From Exobasidium rhododendri (taxonomy: Eukaryota; Basidiomycota; Exobasidiomycetes; Exobasidiales; Exobasidiaceae), in the NCBI GenBank assembly GCA_026210745.1, contig CP110630.1, positions 3,348,001 to 3,412,000 on the forward strand: 64,000 bases of DNA. Direction: 5' to 3'. Positions within the stretch are counted from its first letter, which is position 1; every line of letters starts with the position of its first letter. A program made the translations under genes and the position numbers. Below, piece by piece: positions 31,576-45,108 of this stretch. Under the pieces are notes generated by a model. That model saw only the letters and a program-made list of their open reading frames with translations. It was not told the DNA's origin and did not search any database.

Positions 31576-34500
31576 TCAAGTATAATACACAGGAATGCCG
31601 TAGACGACGCAAGCAGCCCCTGTCAGATAGGGGAACTTGCAAGCATCCCTACTTTGAGCGATCGCCTTCGCAATTGAAACGTGGGACTTCCTTCCCCGTT
31701 TCTCCTCTTGTTGGCCGTCCCCGCCTCTCTCCCTGTTGACGTTTTCTCGCAGTCCCATCTTCTCGAGAACACTCTCACTTATCCCATCCAACTCTTTATC
31801 CGTTGCGTCCCACAAATTTCCCAGCAAGCTTGGACAACCTGCCATGAGGTAATTCCACGGTGTTCCACTTCGATCAAAGTCACCCAAATCACGGAGCGAG
31901 CCACTGCTACACCCCCATAACATGGCAACGGCACAACTTTTCAACGAGCGTACTTTAGTAGGTCGAATGTACTGCTCACCCCCTCCATGACCGAAGTAGA
32001 GAACCAGATCGTTGCTTTGTAGTGCGGTCGCCATCTCGTCCATTAAGGGTGCACGACCGCTGATCCCAGTCCACTTGCTCGTGTCGCTGCTACTGCTACT
32101 TCTGCCGCTAGTCTTGCTCTCTAGCCAAGGTAAGAAGCGATCTTGTGTACGAGTGAGATCCTTGCCAGGGTTCAGTAGATACCAAACCTTGGCCCGATCA
32201 GAAGGGATGGTGAAACGTCCAGATACGGGAGTGGTAGTCGTCAGATGTGACGTATTCCGATTGCGGTGACTAAGATGTATTCTATCTTGCAAGAAAGCAA
32301 TCGAAGGAATACGGCAGACGGCTTGCCTTCGAAGGATCGGGATACTCTCCCATGGAATCCCGCAAGTGTCCTTGTCGAGTAGTAAGAAGATGTGACGATC
32401 GTCGTCGTCGACGTCATCGTCTTCCTCCGCCTCGGCTCCCTCCTTTGGCGTAGGCAATCTGGCTCGATGTCCTTCCAAGAGACTCCTGAGATCGGTGACG
32501 CAGAGATCCAAGTCAATTTCATCTACGGCGACAGGAAGACCTTGGAACTGATACGCATCCATGACAAAGTGCACCAAATCCTCCAACTCTTCATCGGTGC
32601 AGCTGATCTGCGACAATGCGGTGAAGCATCGGATGATGGTGTCATGAAGCTTCGCTTGGGGGGTCTTTTTGCTGCTGCTGCTGCTGCTGCTACCGCTGCA
32701 AGACCTTGAGAAGAACGCTCGCTGAAAGATGGCATCAAATGCATTCCGAAAGTGGAGAAATTCTTCTTCGTTCACTTTAGGCGGGGGTAGGAAGATGCTC
32801 TTGAAGGCACCTAGCCAAGTCGTCTCTACTCCTTGCAACAGTTCCTTGACTCGATTGTCCGCCTCTCGTCTCCTTGTCCACCATTCTTTGCGCTCTTCCA
32901 TCGTGGTCAGGTGTTGCGCCGATCGAATGGACACATTTCCGTCCTCGATGATCGTCTTCAATTCTTGCAAGACGGCGTCCATGCCCATTGAATCTTCTTC
33001 CTCTTCTCCTTCCCTCTTGTTCTGTCGATCGATGGGCAAGCTGAAGAGGACAGGCTCGGATCCATCACCACTCCTTCGAGTTAGCACGAAGCGGTTCTGT
33101 TCTCGAGCCAGCGTGATGGAAATGACCGTCCAGTTGGACGGTAGATCGATGTGCCACGTTTCTCCTTCATGTCGTGCTCTTGCCTGCGTCCAGAACTCAG
33201 AGTGCCGCTCCTCCTCTTCTTCCTTTCCCCCTTCTCCTTCGCTAGAGGATAGCTCTGATGATGACGACCTTGCTTGCTTTCCTCTCCGCGGCTCCTCCTT
33301 GCCGACAGGCTGGTGCCATCCACTGACTACGGTGGATTCACTCCTGCTGCTGCTGCTTTCCAGTTTCACATCAATCACCTCTAGCATTTCCCTTTCCAAC
33401 GACAGGGAGTTAGCACGATCCAACAAGCCGGTAATCTCCTGCACACCCATGGTAGAGACGCCACTCAGCATCGAGGAGAGCGTAAGAGAGGTAGCTAGGT
33501 TGATGTAGGCATCTCGAAGGACGATACTATCCAAACAAAGCCTCCTCTTGTTGTCGATTCCTTCCTTTAATAGCGTCTGAGCTAGATGAAGGTAGTCCAT
33601 GGCCGACTTTCTTGGACCGTTGTGAGACTTCTTCGCCAGAATCTTGTTGCTTCGACCATTTACTGCCTCTGTCCTACTGCTCCGTATCATGGGCATGGAA
33701 ATGGCAGAATCGGAGAGCATCCCCATGACTTGATCCGCCTTGAGTACGCTCAGCGACTGTTGCACTGCAATCTTCCCTTGATAGATGAGATTCTCAGTCC
33801 TGCACTCCCCTCTGGACAGCAGGACTGCCGCTTGATCCATCGCCTCTTTGCTCTCTTGAAAGCGTTCGAGTAGTTGGAGAAGCCACGCCTGCTTTTGCAG
33901 TACCCTCCCCTTCATTTCTGATAGCAGGGACTCTTTACTGGTGGCAGCAGCAGCCTTGGCTACCTTAGGGCCGTTCTTCCTGACCTTTTGAGAAGGAAGA
34001 ATAGTGTCTACTTCGGTATATTGTGTCACGAGGACAGCGAGAAGCGTCTTACCTCTTTCGAAGAAGTCATAGGCAGCCTCCCACGACAAAGCCATCATCT
34101 CTTGCTCGCCTCTGGTCACAACCAGTTCTAGTCCTTCCATTGTTTCGCTCTCCTCTCCCATCAGTCTCACTGCATGACCAAGGTCTGCCAATCCTTTCTC
34201 CCAAGCGTTCATCTGGATTCGAATGCTGCCTCTTTCCACAAGAATCTTCGACGAGGTGAGCGGGATGTTAAGACTCGTTGCAAAGTCGACGGCTTCACCG
34301 ATGAAGGCCTCCGCATCTCTCGCTGAACCACGAAGTCGATAAAGACGACTGATCCGCCTGTACGCCGTTATGAGCACTTTCACAGACCTCCAGTAGACTA
34401 CTCCAGCAAAGAAAGTGCTTAGACGAGGAGGTGGTGGTGGAGAAGGAGGAGCTCGCACGTCTTTGCCATCGGATGAAGCACCCTCTTCAGGCTTGCTCAT

Positions 34501-37500
34501 TTGGATGAACGGAGAAGTGCTCTCCTCACTCGGGTCACCGCTCTTTGCACCGGAGTGGGTGCTAGTCAGCTGGGCCAGTATCAGACCAGCCTTGAGTGCC
34601 CTTTTGACACCGAGTACGGAAGACTGAAGTGAACGTATTGTATCTCCTCGAGCAAATTGAATTGAAGCGATTGTTTCGGCGGCTAGTGCCTGTCTTTCGC
34701 TAGCCAGGCATCGGTGTATTCCACTTTGAAGGCTGTTCATACGACCTTCCGGTTCAATCTTGCAAGCAATCTGCACAGCGGCGTGGTACACTTCCAAGCT
34801 CTTTTCTAGCCGTCCAGCGTGGCAATGATATTCTGCACTGGCAAACAGATAGCGGCAGATTGTGTCTTCCGGAATACCTTTCAGCTCTGCCTTACTGTTT
34901 ATTGCAGCAACGACTTGATCAGCTTGCAAGGTATCTCCGAGTAAAAGGTAATGACGAGTGAGAGTGGCCGAGAAGCGGACGTGGTAGTCTCGTCCGACGC
35001 TGTCTGTTCTTCTTGATGTAAGCTTTGTCGCCACTCGAGTCAGCTTCACGGCTGCCAAGGAGTGTCCGGACGCACTGAGCATTTCAGTAGACAATTCAAG
35101 CAGAGAGTAGAAGCGGGGTGCATCATCGAGTAGACAAGACACCTCCTCCATCCTTTCTGTCCCTTTTGGGGCGGCCGATTTGACCGTCTTTCCCTTTGCA
35201 GGTGTGATGGGCTCAGTCGCCACTGATTGCTGTCTAGAGGCAGATATCATTTTGAGGGTGCTTCTAGCAGTGGTAGGGGATGCGGCGGCAACATCGGAGG
35301 GCACCTTCTGCTTCGCCACCTCATCAAGCCAATGTGTCGCTTCTTTGGCATGATGTAGTAGACGACTGTCCACCAGTGGAGCGGAAATCTGCTGATCGAG
35401 AAGGAGCTGTAATAGGTGTAAGCTTGTCCGGTATTGGGGTATAAAGTGAGCCAAGTCTTTGTCCAAATAATGCTAAGCAGCGGAAATCGTAGTATGTAAG
35501 TTGAGCGTTGCAGTAGGACGGCGTGCGATAATCCCGCACCCCTTGCTTTCTTTACTCACATTCTTCTGATTCAACAGGTTCTCTGCTTCATTGGGCAGAT
35601 GCACGAACGATTCCATGTCTTGACCCAGCTGCGGTTGCATAGCAGTCAGCTCTAGCTTACGGATGAGAACTCTAGCTCTGCGCAGCGGCCTTTCGTTGGA
35701 AGAGTAGAGCTCAAGTAGGTTGTCAATGGTCGTCAACGCTGCCTTGGGACCTTCCTCTTTGTGCATCGTGTTGTCCAGCGCCAAGAGGCAGCACTCAAGA
35801 AGGGTACCTAATGCGCCAGACGGTGTGCCTGTCCCCAGCAGTCGATCATACACATCGTCCTGTTCTCCCCTTTCGTGAATTAGTAGATCAAAAGAGGCAA
35901 TTTCAAAGGCAGATTTGGCCATGGTAGCCACGTCGCTGATGGATTTGCTCGCAGAGTCTGATGGTCGCTGCCTGAAGACGTCGTTGATTGCGCATCTCGA
36001 TGCTCTTTCTTCGATAGTGTCCCATTCCGACTGTAGCACCGACGAGAGTCCGTGGAGGTACGCCTTGTAGGACAGTCTTGCCTGGCTGGTGAAGCGATAA
36101 GAAACGGCGAGGTGCTCCCACTTCTTCGCGACTCCTTCCGGTCGTTTCCAGTCAAGTCCGGCCTCGATTGATTCTCCCCTCCTGTTGACCTGTTCGTACA
36201 ATTCCAAAGACCTTTGAGCACACTCACAAGCAGCCTTGATGAACGGAATTGCCAAAGAAAGCTTCTTATCATTGTACAGCTGTCCGCCTATATAGTACCA
36301 ACTACTGGAAAGGAGGCGAAGCTTTCCACATCGTGCTTGCTCGCTGATCAATATCATCTTCCCTTTGCGACTTTGCAGCATCGTATCACACTTGCTAAGA
36401 TAGCCAGCTGAAGCTGCATGAGTAGAAATGTCCGAAAGAACAAAGATGGCATTGGCTAGCGATCTCAGGACAAGCAGAAAGTCTTCCAAGATGGCCTGAT
36501 CGTTCTCCGTCTTGCCTTTGCCGTCGGATTCAAGGTACCGTTCGTACTGGCGACAGATGGCAAGCAAAAGGGGTGAGACCGCATCAACTCTACACTTACC
36601 CTCGGCCAACAATCGTAGACCACGCCGACGCAATTGATCGAGGACTCGAAAGTACTTTTGTAAGGATGCATCACTCGACATAGGAGTCAAATCTAGCTTG
36701 CAGTTGATGAGATCCTCTGCGAGCTTCAGATCATCTCCCTTGCTGTTCAGATTTGCCTTGCCTGCTAGAATCTCATCAAGCGAGATGACTGCTTGGGCCA
36801 TTTTCGCGCCGGTAGACTTCAATTGGTCATTGATTTGCTCTACTGTCAATCCTTCCGCACCTTCATCTTCCTTGCCAAGCCCAGAAAGCTGTTCAGCTAT
36901 GTAGTTGATAGCCTGTGCTTCGCCTGCCCTTTGCGCCAGGTGGATCCACGATTCGCAGAAAGTAGAGAAGGCCTTTCCTCGCAGACTAGCCTTGCTCGGC
37001 CCCCCCTTTCTCTCTTCTCTTGTGGCTCTTATCTGCTCCGCCCTTCTCACAATATCTCGAAAAACTTCGTCAATCGACTCGAAAGCTGCTCTCTTTGCGA
37101 TATCGGAGCAGCCCTCACCACTCGCCATGGAGCGGTAGTGGCTCGATCCTACCCTAGCTGCTCTGTCCCAAAAGGCGTCGACGTCCAAGTCTGTGACAAA
37201 GAGGAGAAAGTAGAGGGAAACCTTTCGGCACTGCAATATTAGCTTGTAGTCCGTACAGTTGGGCCTGCTACATAGATATTTTGTGATGATCCTTTCAATC
37301 GAATAGGCATGTCGATTCGCACTCATGGTGCTTTCCTCTGATGCCTCCCTCCGAAGGTAATGCTGCCATGAAAGCGGTCCTTGCGCATGGTTGACTACGT
37401 TTGTTAGCACGTAGTCCAAATGATCCGACGGTTCAGAGTAGAGTGTACAACTGAGAGCAAGAGCTTGTACCTCCAAGATCAGATCTCGCACTTTGAGTGG

Positions 37501-38507
37501 CAGTGTGCTGCTCGGTATGGCAAAGCCGAAACGTGTATCTTCATCTACCTTCTCATCGAGCTTTACATGAAGCGCTTTTCTCAAGCTCTCAATCTCGTTT
37601 GACACATGTGCGTGCTGTTGAGCGGTTTATGAGAGGTCAGTCTAATCTTGGCGGCGACACAGCCCTTCTCCTTTCGAGAGCTCACCAAATTCAATGCCAG
37701 CATCTTGCGAATGATACTGCTTCGAATGCTGTATAGCTCGAAGTCCTTTGTTGACTGCGTACCTTCTATTTCGTCGGAAAGCTGTAGGAAATAGATTGCT
37801 ATCCGAGAGCATTCAAAGATGGCAGTAATCTGGGATTCTGTGATTTCGTCACTTTCGCTGCTAGAATGTGATGATGGATTTGTGACTGATTTCCCAGTCC
37901 GCTTTGACGATGCCGTAGTAGAGGATCTGGAGCTTCCAGCTCTCGAATTAGAGCGTGAGGAAGCATTGGTCTTGTGCAATTCACTTTCACCCTTCGAATT
38001 CCACCCTTTGGATACCAAGTCATTCAAGGTAACGATGACAGCATTGACGACCTGCTTAGCCAAGTATATCCTCTTTGGATCGGAGAAAGATGGCGAAGAG
38101 ATTGCCTTCTGGTATGTGTTGTTCTCTGATATTGGCTGTGTCTGCCGATTAGATGCTGAGGTAGCTTTGAAGCTCACTTCGCTTTTGCTGCCGGATGGAA
38201 AAGATGGTGAAGCAACATGAAGGCCAAGATGGCTAGCACTCAGACCCAAGACGCTCAGGAAAGAGTCTACCGTATCTCTCTTACAAGTCCTTGGACTCTT
38301 TATAGATGCGACAATAGCTTCGTATTTGCCCGTAGCCGCCTTCACAGGTTTCATTGAGCTGGAGGAGGCCTTTGCAAGCGAAGATGCCGCGCCTTCTCTG
38401 GTAGCTACTGGCGTTCGATGGGCTCCCCGGACCGATGCTGTGGCCTTGCTTGGCTTCGGAACAACAGCAGTACTTGCTGCTGCCGAAGGAATCGTCCTGG
38501 CCGGCAT
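31576..38507 (-). CDS. ESP1: separase (cohesin-cleaving cysteine protease)
   Basis: Minus-strand exons 38507-37686, 37614-35560, 35472-31576; 2257 residues, all junctions phase 0. It cleaves the kleisin Scc1/Rad21 at anaphase onset after securin is destroyed. The C-terminal caspase-like domain has the catalytic His2121 in LVLYFGHGGGEQYI and Cys2147 in VAMLWGCSSGSLRD, then GCPSLLGNLWDATDKELD. Upstream lie the DDRHIFLLLDKDTCGIPWESIPIL stretch and the RIPSIAFLQDR segment typical of this domain. The N-terminal 270 residues are Ser-rich and disordered; the middle is a long helical TPR-like solenoid. Size is close to human separase (2120). Acidic loops rich in Ser/Glu around 1680-1730 are candidates for regulation. 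It shares a promoter region with the gene at 39054. Confidence 0.95.
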
Positions 38508-39053
38508 GGCACGCTGAGTTGGATCCGATCGTCAAGATCTTTGTTTCGACGACGCACTCAAGGTAGAAAGTGCAGCGGAAAAGAACAACACCCTCGCCTT
38601 GATTGGAGTCCACCCTCTGAGTGGCCTCGCGAAAGGCGTGTGGTGTCACGTGTCATACCTTGCTTGCTCTTGTGACACACCGTGACATAGTCGACACAGC
38701 TAAGGATGACCACACCATTACTCAGCAGTGTTTGTGAATGGCATTGGATGAGAACGGGCATCCAAAAGTAAGGAAGATACCCACCGCCTCTAAATGAGTG
38801 CTTGCCCATCATTGCAGATGGAACATGTTTTACACGGTACAGATCCTTGGACGTGAATGTGAGATTGGAGATGTGAATGCGGGCCAATTCTGACGCGTCG
38901 CCCCTCAGTTAGCCAAAAGTCAAATTCTGCGTCGAAAGTTGCAGCTTTCTGAGAAAACTCCCTGACGTAGCTGCTATCCTTCAGCTCTCTTTCCGTTTTG
39001 CATCCGAGCCTTTCCTTCCTGCCCTCATCGTAATTGGCTTCTGCTGCTTTACC
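38508..39053. promoter_or_regulatory. shared divergent promoter region, separase / unknown coiled-coil protein
   Basis: 546 bp between divergent starts. It contains one ACGCGT hexamer (38893-38898), the core of the MluI cell-cycle box bound by MBF-type factors in yeasts. Cell-cycle expression of separase would fit, but the same hexamer occurs by other genes in this window, so the link is weak. No gene is seen. Confidence 0.4.
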
Positions 39054-40673
39054 ATGTCTCGGCAGGGAGATTATGGCACCAGCTCAGACGGTTCCCACTC
39101 ACAGTACCCCTACTATGTTGGTGACGCATATCATGATCCAGTAAAGAGGCCAAGCATCCCTCCCAATCGGGTAGCATACCCTCCAGCCAGGAGGCGGCCA
39201 GACAATCTTTCATCTACATCTTCCACATCAAGTACACACTTAATATCTTCTCCGCCTAGAAAAGCAGCTCGAAATGACACTGACGCTAGTGCGGTCGATC
39301 GCAGAAGAGTCTCCTCATCGATGGGTGTACATGGTGAACGCAAAGCACAAGATCATGCACAGGAGACCAGACGGGCAGTCCCAGTCGGCCCTCCTGTCTT
39401 GAAAAGGGTCCGCAGACCAGACATGCAAGTGCTAGCTCAGAGACTTGTCAGCTCTTTGGAAGCATCGCAAGATTTGCGCAAGCAGACAGTCGATGCTGAG
39501 ACGAACAGCGCAAAGTACGATAGATTTCGAAACAGGGATGATATCTCGAAGGAGAACAAAGCAAGGGCCGACGAGGCACTCAAGGAAGTAGCACTTACGA
39601 AAGAGAAAGAGCAAAAGGCAAGATTGTCCCTCATTACCCGCCTGCAGTCAATTTTTGATGAGATTTTCGACTATGCTGGTGAATTGAGTACGGCCCATCG
39701 AGAGAATCTTCTGACATTTATACAAGAAGGAGGAGCACAGAAGAGCGCTGAAGTCTTGCGGCGATCAGACCCTCGCGTTGTGACACCGCCAAGAACCCCT
39801 ACACAGCCAGGAGCACCATCACAGCACACAAGTAGTGCCTTTGTCAACATTCCTTTGCTTCCTAAGTCGGTTTCGAACGATCAGAGTAGTCGTGCTATCG
39901 TTCCCGCCGACGGAGGAAAAGGAAAAGCAAAGGAAGAATTACTTTCAAGACCAAAGTCGACGGCTATGAAAAGACTAGAAGAGCTGGAGAACATTATAAT
40001 GGACGCCAAATTGGAATCCGAAGAACGAATGGATCAATTTGAGTCCGTTGTCCGGGAAATGGTCCAAGAAGAGGTCGAGACGCAGATGAGAGATGCGAGA
40101 GAGGAAAGGGCAAAGAAGAAGGCAATGCTGACAGAGAAGCACGACAAAGCACCAGCCACGCAGGGTGAGACAAATGAGGTTCCAGTGACGAACCTAAATG
40201 GACAAGGTGATGGTAAAGAAAGAAGCGGGAATGGCGAAGCTGTAGAAGAGGGGGAGATCAGACCACCAGAATCGACAGCAGCACAATTGCCGTCGCGGCA
40301 AGATCGGTCTTTGAGGACAGATGCTTCGACGACGAAAGATTCATTGTCGCCACAACTGGAAGACGTAGATCCTCCCGTGTCGAGGGAGCATGTCAATGCG
40401 GCTATTCAGTCACTGCGAGAAGAGTTTGATACGAAGCTCTATGCTCAGGAGATGTCTCATCGACAAGGTCTGGATGAATTGAATCGATGTTGGCAAAGCA
40501 CCTTTCGCACAGTAGACAAAGACACCTCGCTCGTCTTACACAAGCACTATGGCGTTCTCGAAAATCATGGTGAAATGATTCATCGTCATCAGGCCTATTG
40601 GCAAGGCACTCAGGGCGTGTTGGCTAGCGTTCCGAAACCGACGAATTCACTTCCAGCTTTCAATTCTTCTTGA
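39054..40673 (+). CDS. unknown protein with coiled-coil segments
   Basis: Intronless, 539 residues; I do not recognise a family. The N-terminal 110 residues are rich in Ser, Pro and Tyr with Arg/Lys patches (PPARRRPD, RKAARND). A charged helix (about 120-225) follows RRPDMQVLAQRLVSSLEASQDLRKQ and carries clusters of Lys and Glu. A TPPRTPTQPG linker is a possible proline-directed kinase site. A second charged helix (about 300-360) begins STAMKRLEELENIIMDAKLESEERMDQFE and is a good dimer coiled coil. The last 110 residues are less charged with several His and Trp (HRQGLDELNRCWQSTFRT, HKHYGVLENHGEMIHRHQAYW) and look like the most ordered part. No membrane segment or signal peptide. It shares a promoter region with separase. 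Codon use looks like that of the neighbours. Confidence 0.8.
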   Translation: MSRQGDYGTSSDGSHSQYPYYVGDAYHDPVKRPSIPPNRVAYPPARRRPDNLSSTSSTSSTHLISSPPRKAARNDTDASAVDRRRVSSSMGVHGERKAQDHAQETRRAVPVGPPVLKRVRRPDMQVLAQRLVSSLEASQDLRKQTVDAETNSAKYDRFRNRDDISKENKARADEALKEVALTKEKEQKARLSLITRLQSIFDEIFDYAGELSTAHRENLLTFIQEGGAQKSAEVLRRSDPRVVTPPRTPTQPGAPSQHTSSAFVNIPLLPKSVSNDQSSRAIVPADGGKGKAKEELLSRPKSTAMKRLEELENIIMDAKLESEERMDQFESVVREMVQEEVETQMRDAREERAKKKAMLTEKHDKAPATQGETNEVPVTNLNGQGDGKERSGNGEAVEEGEIRPPESTAAQLPSRQDRSLRTDASTTKDSLSPQLEDVDPPVSREHVNAAIQSLREEFDTKLYAQEMSHRQGLDELNRCWQSTFRTVDKDTSLVLHKHYGVLENHGEMIHRHQAYWQGTQGVLASVPKPTNSLPAFNSS

Positions 40674-40882
40674 GGCAGCCATATACCTTAGCTAATACCA
40701 TGCATTGTACGTAACTGTACACAAGTCTGCTCATTTTCCACCATTCCCTATGATGTCGAGCATGGCGGCAAGATGATAGTGAGGAAGCTGTAAAGGGTGC
40801 CTTCGATCTTCCGTGTTCATTGCTAGTAATATCGCTTGCTTGTCCCTGCTTTATCCCCCTATTTCTTACATTGGCCCCCTTT

Positions 40883-43042
<2,160 letters not shown>

Positions 43043-44412
43043 ATGTCTCAAGTTGATGCCGAGTCGCCGCCTCCAAGCACTAATGGGGAGTCTGTGGGAG
43101 ACGAGAATGCGCTAGGGCCTATGTCTATCATGACGTTGCAGGTGAGCGAGATGGATCGTGAACAGCACACACATCCAGCGCAGTGGCAAATAAGGGGAAA
43201 CTCCTAACTGATCTGTCCCTTGATTAGCAACACAACATTAGCTCAGCAGACTGCAAGAAGCTGGAGGAGGCCGGATACTTCACCATCGAGAGTGTTGCTT
43301 TCACGTCCAAGAAGCATCTCTACAACATCAAGGGTATCTCGGAGCAGAAGGCGGACAAGATTTTAGACATAGGTGCGAATCGAGAGGATGTCTGGAAATT
43401 CCGAGTCGAAGATGCTATCGCAAGTGAATGCTTAACGAAGAATCTTCTCCTTGACAGCATCACATCTGGTACCGATGGGCTTCACCACGGCGACGGAATT
43501 CCATTCTCGAAGAGCCGATTTAGTCTTCATCACCACTGGATCACAAAATTTAAACAACATCTTAGGGGGTGGCATTGAGACCGGAAGCATCACCGAGCTG
43601 TATGGCGAGTTCCGTACGGGCAAGAGTCAGCTGTGCCACACCCTGGCAGTTGCATGTCAGGTGAGTATGTAATTGCGGAACTTGACGGAAGGGTGACGAA
43701 GCTCATGGCTATGCTCTTCATGAAATTTGCCTCAAAAATAGCTTCCGATCAGTATGGGCGGAGGAGAAGGAAAATGCCTCTTTATCGACACCGAAGGTAC
43801 CTTTCGACCTCAGCGATTGATGGCTATATCAGAGCGCTGGGGTCTTAGCGGAGAAGAAGTGCTGGACAACGTTGCTTATGCACGAGCTTACAACGTTGAT
43901 CATCAAATGCAATTGCTGGTGCAAGCTAGTGCCATGATGTCGGAATCTCGTTTCAGTCTGATCATCGTTGATTCGCTCACATCGCTCTACCGAACCGATT
44001 ACTCTGGACGTGGAGAGTTGAGTGCTCGTCAAATGCACTTGGCCAAATTCTTGCGTGCTTTGCTACGACTTGCCGATGAGTTTGGAGTGGCGATTGTTAT
44101 TACCAATCAGGTAGTCGCTTCCGTTGATGCCCAGACCTTTGGTGACAAGAAGACGCCCATCGGTGGCAACATCGTCGCTCATGCTTCTACTACTCGGTAC
44201 GTTTGGGCTGCTACTGCTCCTTGAGTCTCAAGCTTGTAGGCAAAACTGACTACCTTCTCCTTCCTCCGTCCTCCTTGTTCAGACTCAGCTTTAAAAAGGG
44301 AAAGCAGAACACTCGTATATGCAAGGTGATCGATAGCCCCTGCTTGCCTGAAGCAGAAGCGATCTTTGCCATCGTCACAGAAGGTGTACATGATCCTGTA
44401 CCCGAAAAGTGA
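43043..44412 (+). CDS. RAD51: DNA recombinase Rad51
   Basis: Exons 43043-43141, 43228-43372, 43458-43660, 43742-44196, 44283-44412; 343 residues. It forms nucleoprotein filaments on single-stranded DNA for homologous recombination. After a short acidic N terminus comes the helix-hairpin-helix domain ([34 protein letters not shown]). The core has [13 protein letters not shown], Walker A GEFRTGKS (131-138), [10 protein letters not shown] and Walker B LIIVD (222-226). The loop-2 and C-terminal parts follow ([51 protein letters not shown]). NQVVASVD and SPCLPEAEA mark it as Rad51 rather than Dmc1. The linker before LVPMGF is about two residues shorter than usual (KILDIASHLVP), from the exon 2-3 junction; no better acceptor was found. 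Confidence 0.97.
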
Positions 44413-45108
44413 TGTCTCTCCGTCGCTTCTTCTTCGTTCATGTGTACTTGTAGATCTGTGTAAATCAACAGCTCAATATAATTTGAAGCGATTGACCAGT
44501 GCTTGTGCTGAGTTTGTTGTTTCGCCTCCTTGATCTGCTCGACGTTTGCATGCAGAAGTGGTAGTCGACTGAAGAGCCGGATGTACGATTAGTCTCAAGT
44601 AATACGTCAAGAGGGCTGGCGTATGCCAGTTCATACGATGCAAAGGATGTCATTTTTCAAGGAGAGTACTGTGACTGGCTCGAGTACGTCGTTATACCTT
44701 CTACTTATGGATGATGTATATACAGGTTGTGGTGAAGAGAGCAGGAAACGATACGGATAGGATCAAGTACACAGCATGCTCGACAAAATTTTTCTCTTGA
44801 GATGGTGACCGATAGGCAAGGAGGTGTGAAAGAGGGAGAGGGGAAGGATGTAAGTGTGAACGGGGAAAGAAGTTTCGTGATGACAAATGTAAGGTGGCGA
44901 TGGAATGAACATGATGTGGTGGAGGTGCAAGGTGGATTAAGGGGGGTTTACGAAGACTAGATGGCGTTGTATGGAATGTGCTTGTAAATTGAACGTGGAA
45001 TGGAAAGTCTTGAAAATTAGACGGGAATGTAGGTGGTGATGATGAGAAGAAGACGAATAAGTTCGTTATCTACGTGCAAGAGAGAAGAGAGAGGGAGAGG
45101 GAACGTCG
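44413..45108. other. tail-to-tail intergenic region, RAD51 / AFF-like gene
   Basis: About 700 bp between convergent stop codons. From 44750 to 45000 the plus strand is rich in G and A, in line with a long C/T-rich 3' UTR of the minus-strand gene. No gene or RNA recognised. Confidence 0.35.

Noticed and set aside
32729-33508. 259-codon plus-strand frame opposite separase
   Set aside because: Shadow of separase; Ser-rich translation of the antisense strand.
38893-38898. ACGCGT as a specific cell-cycle box for separase
   Set aside because: The same hexamer occurs at 12357-12362 and 16918-16923 near unrelated genes, so one copy is not evidence.
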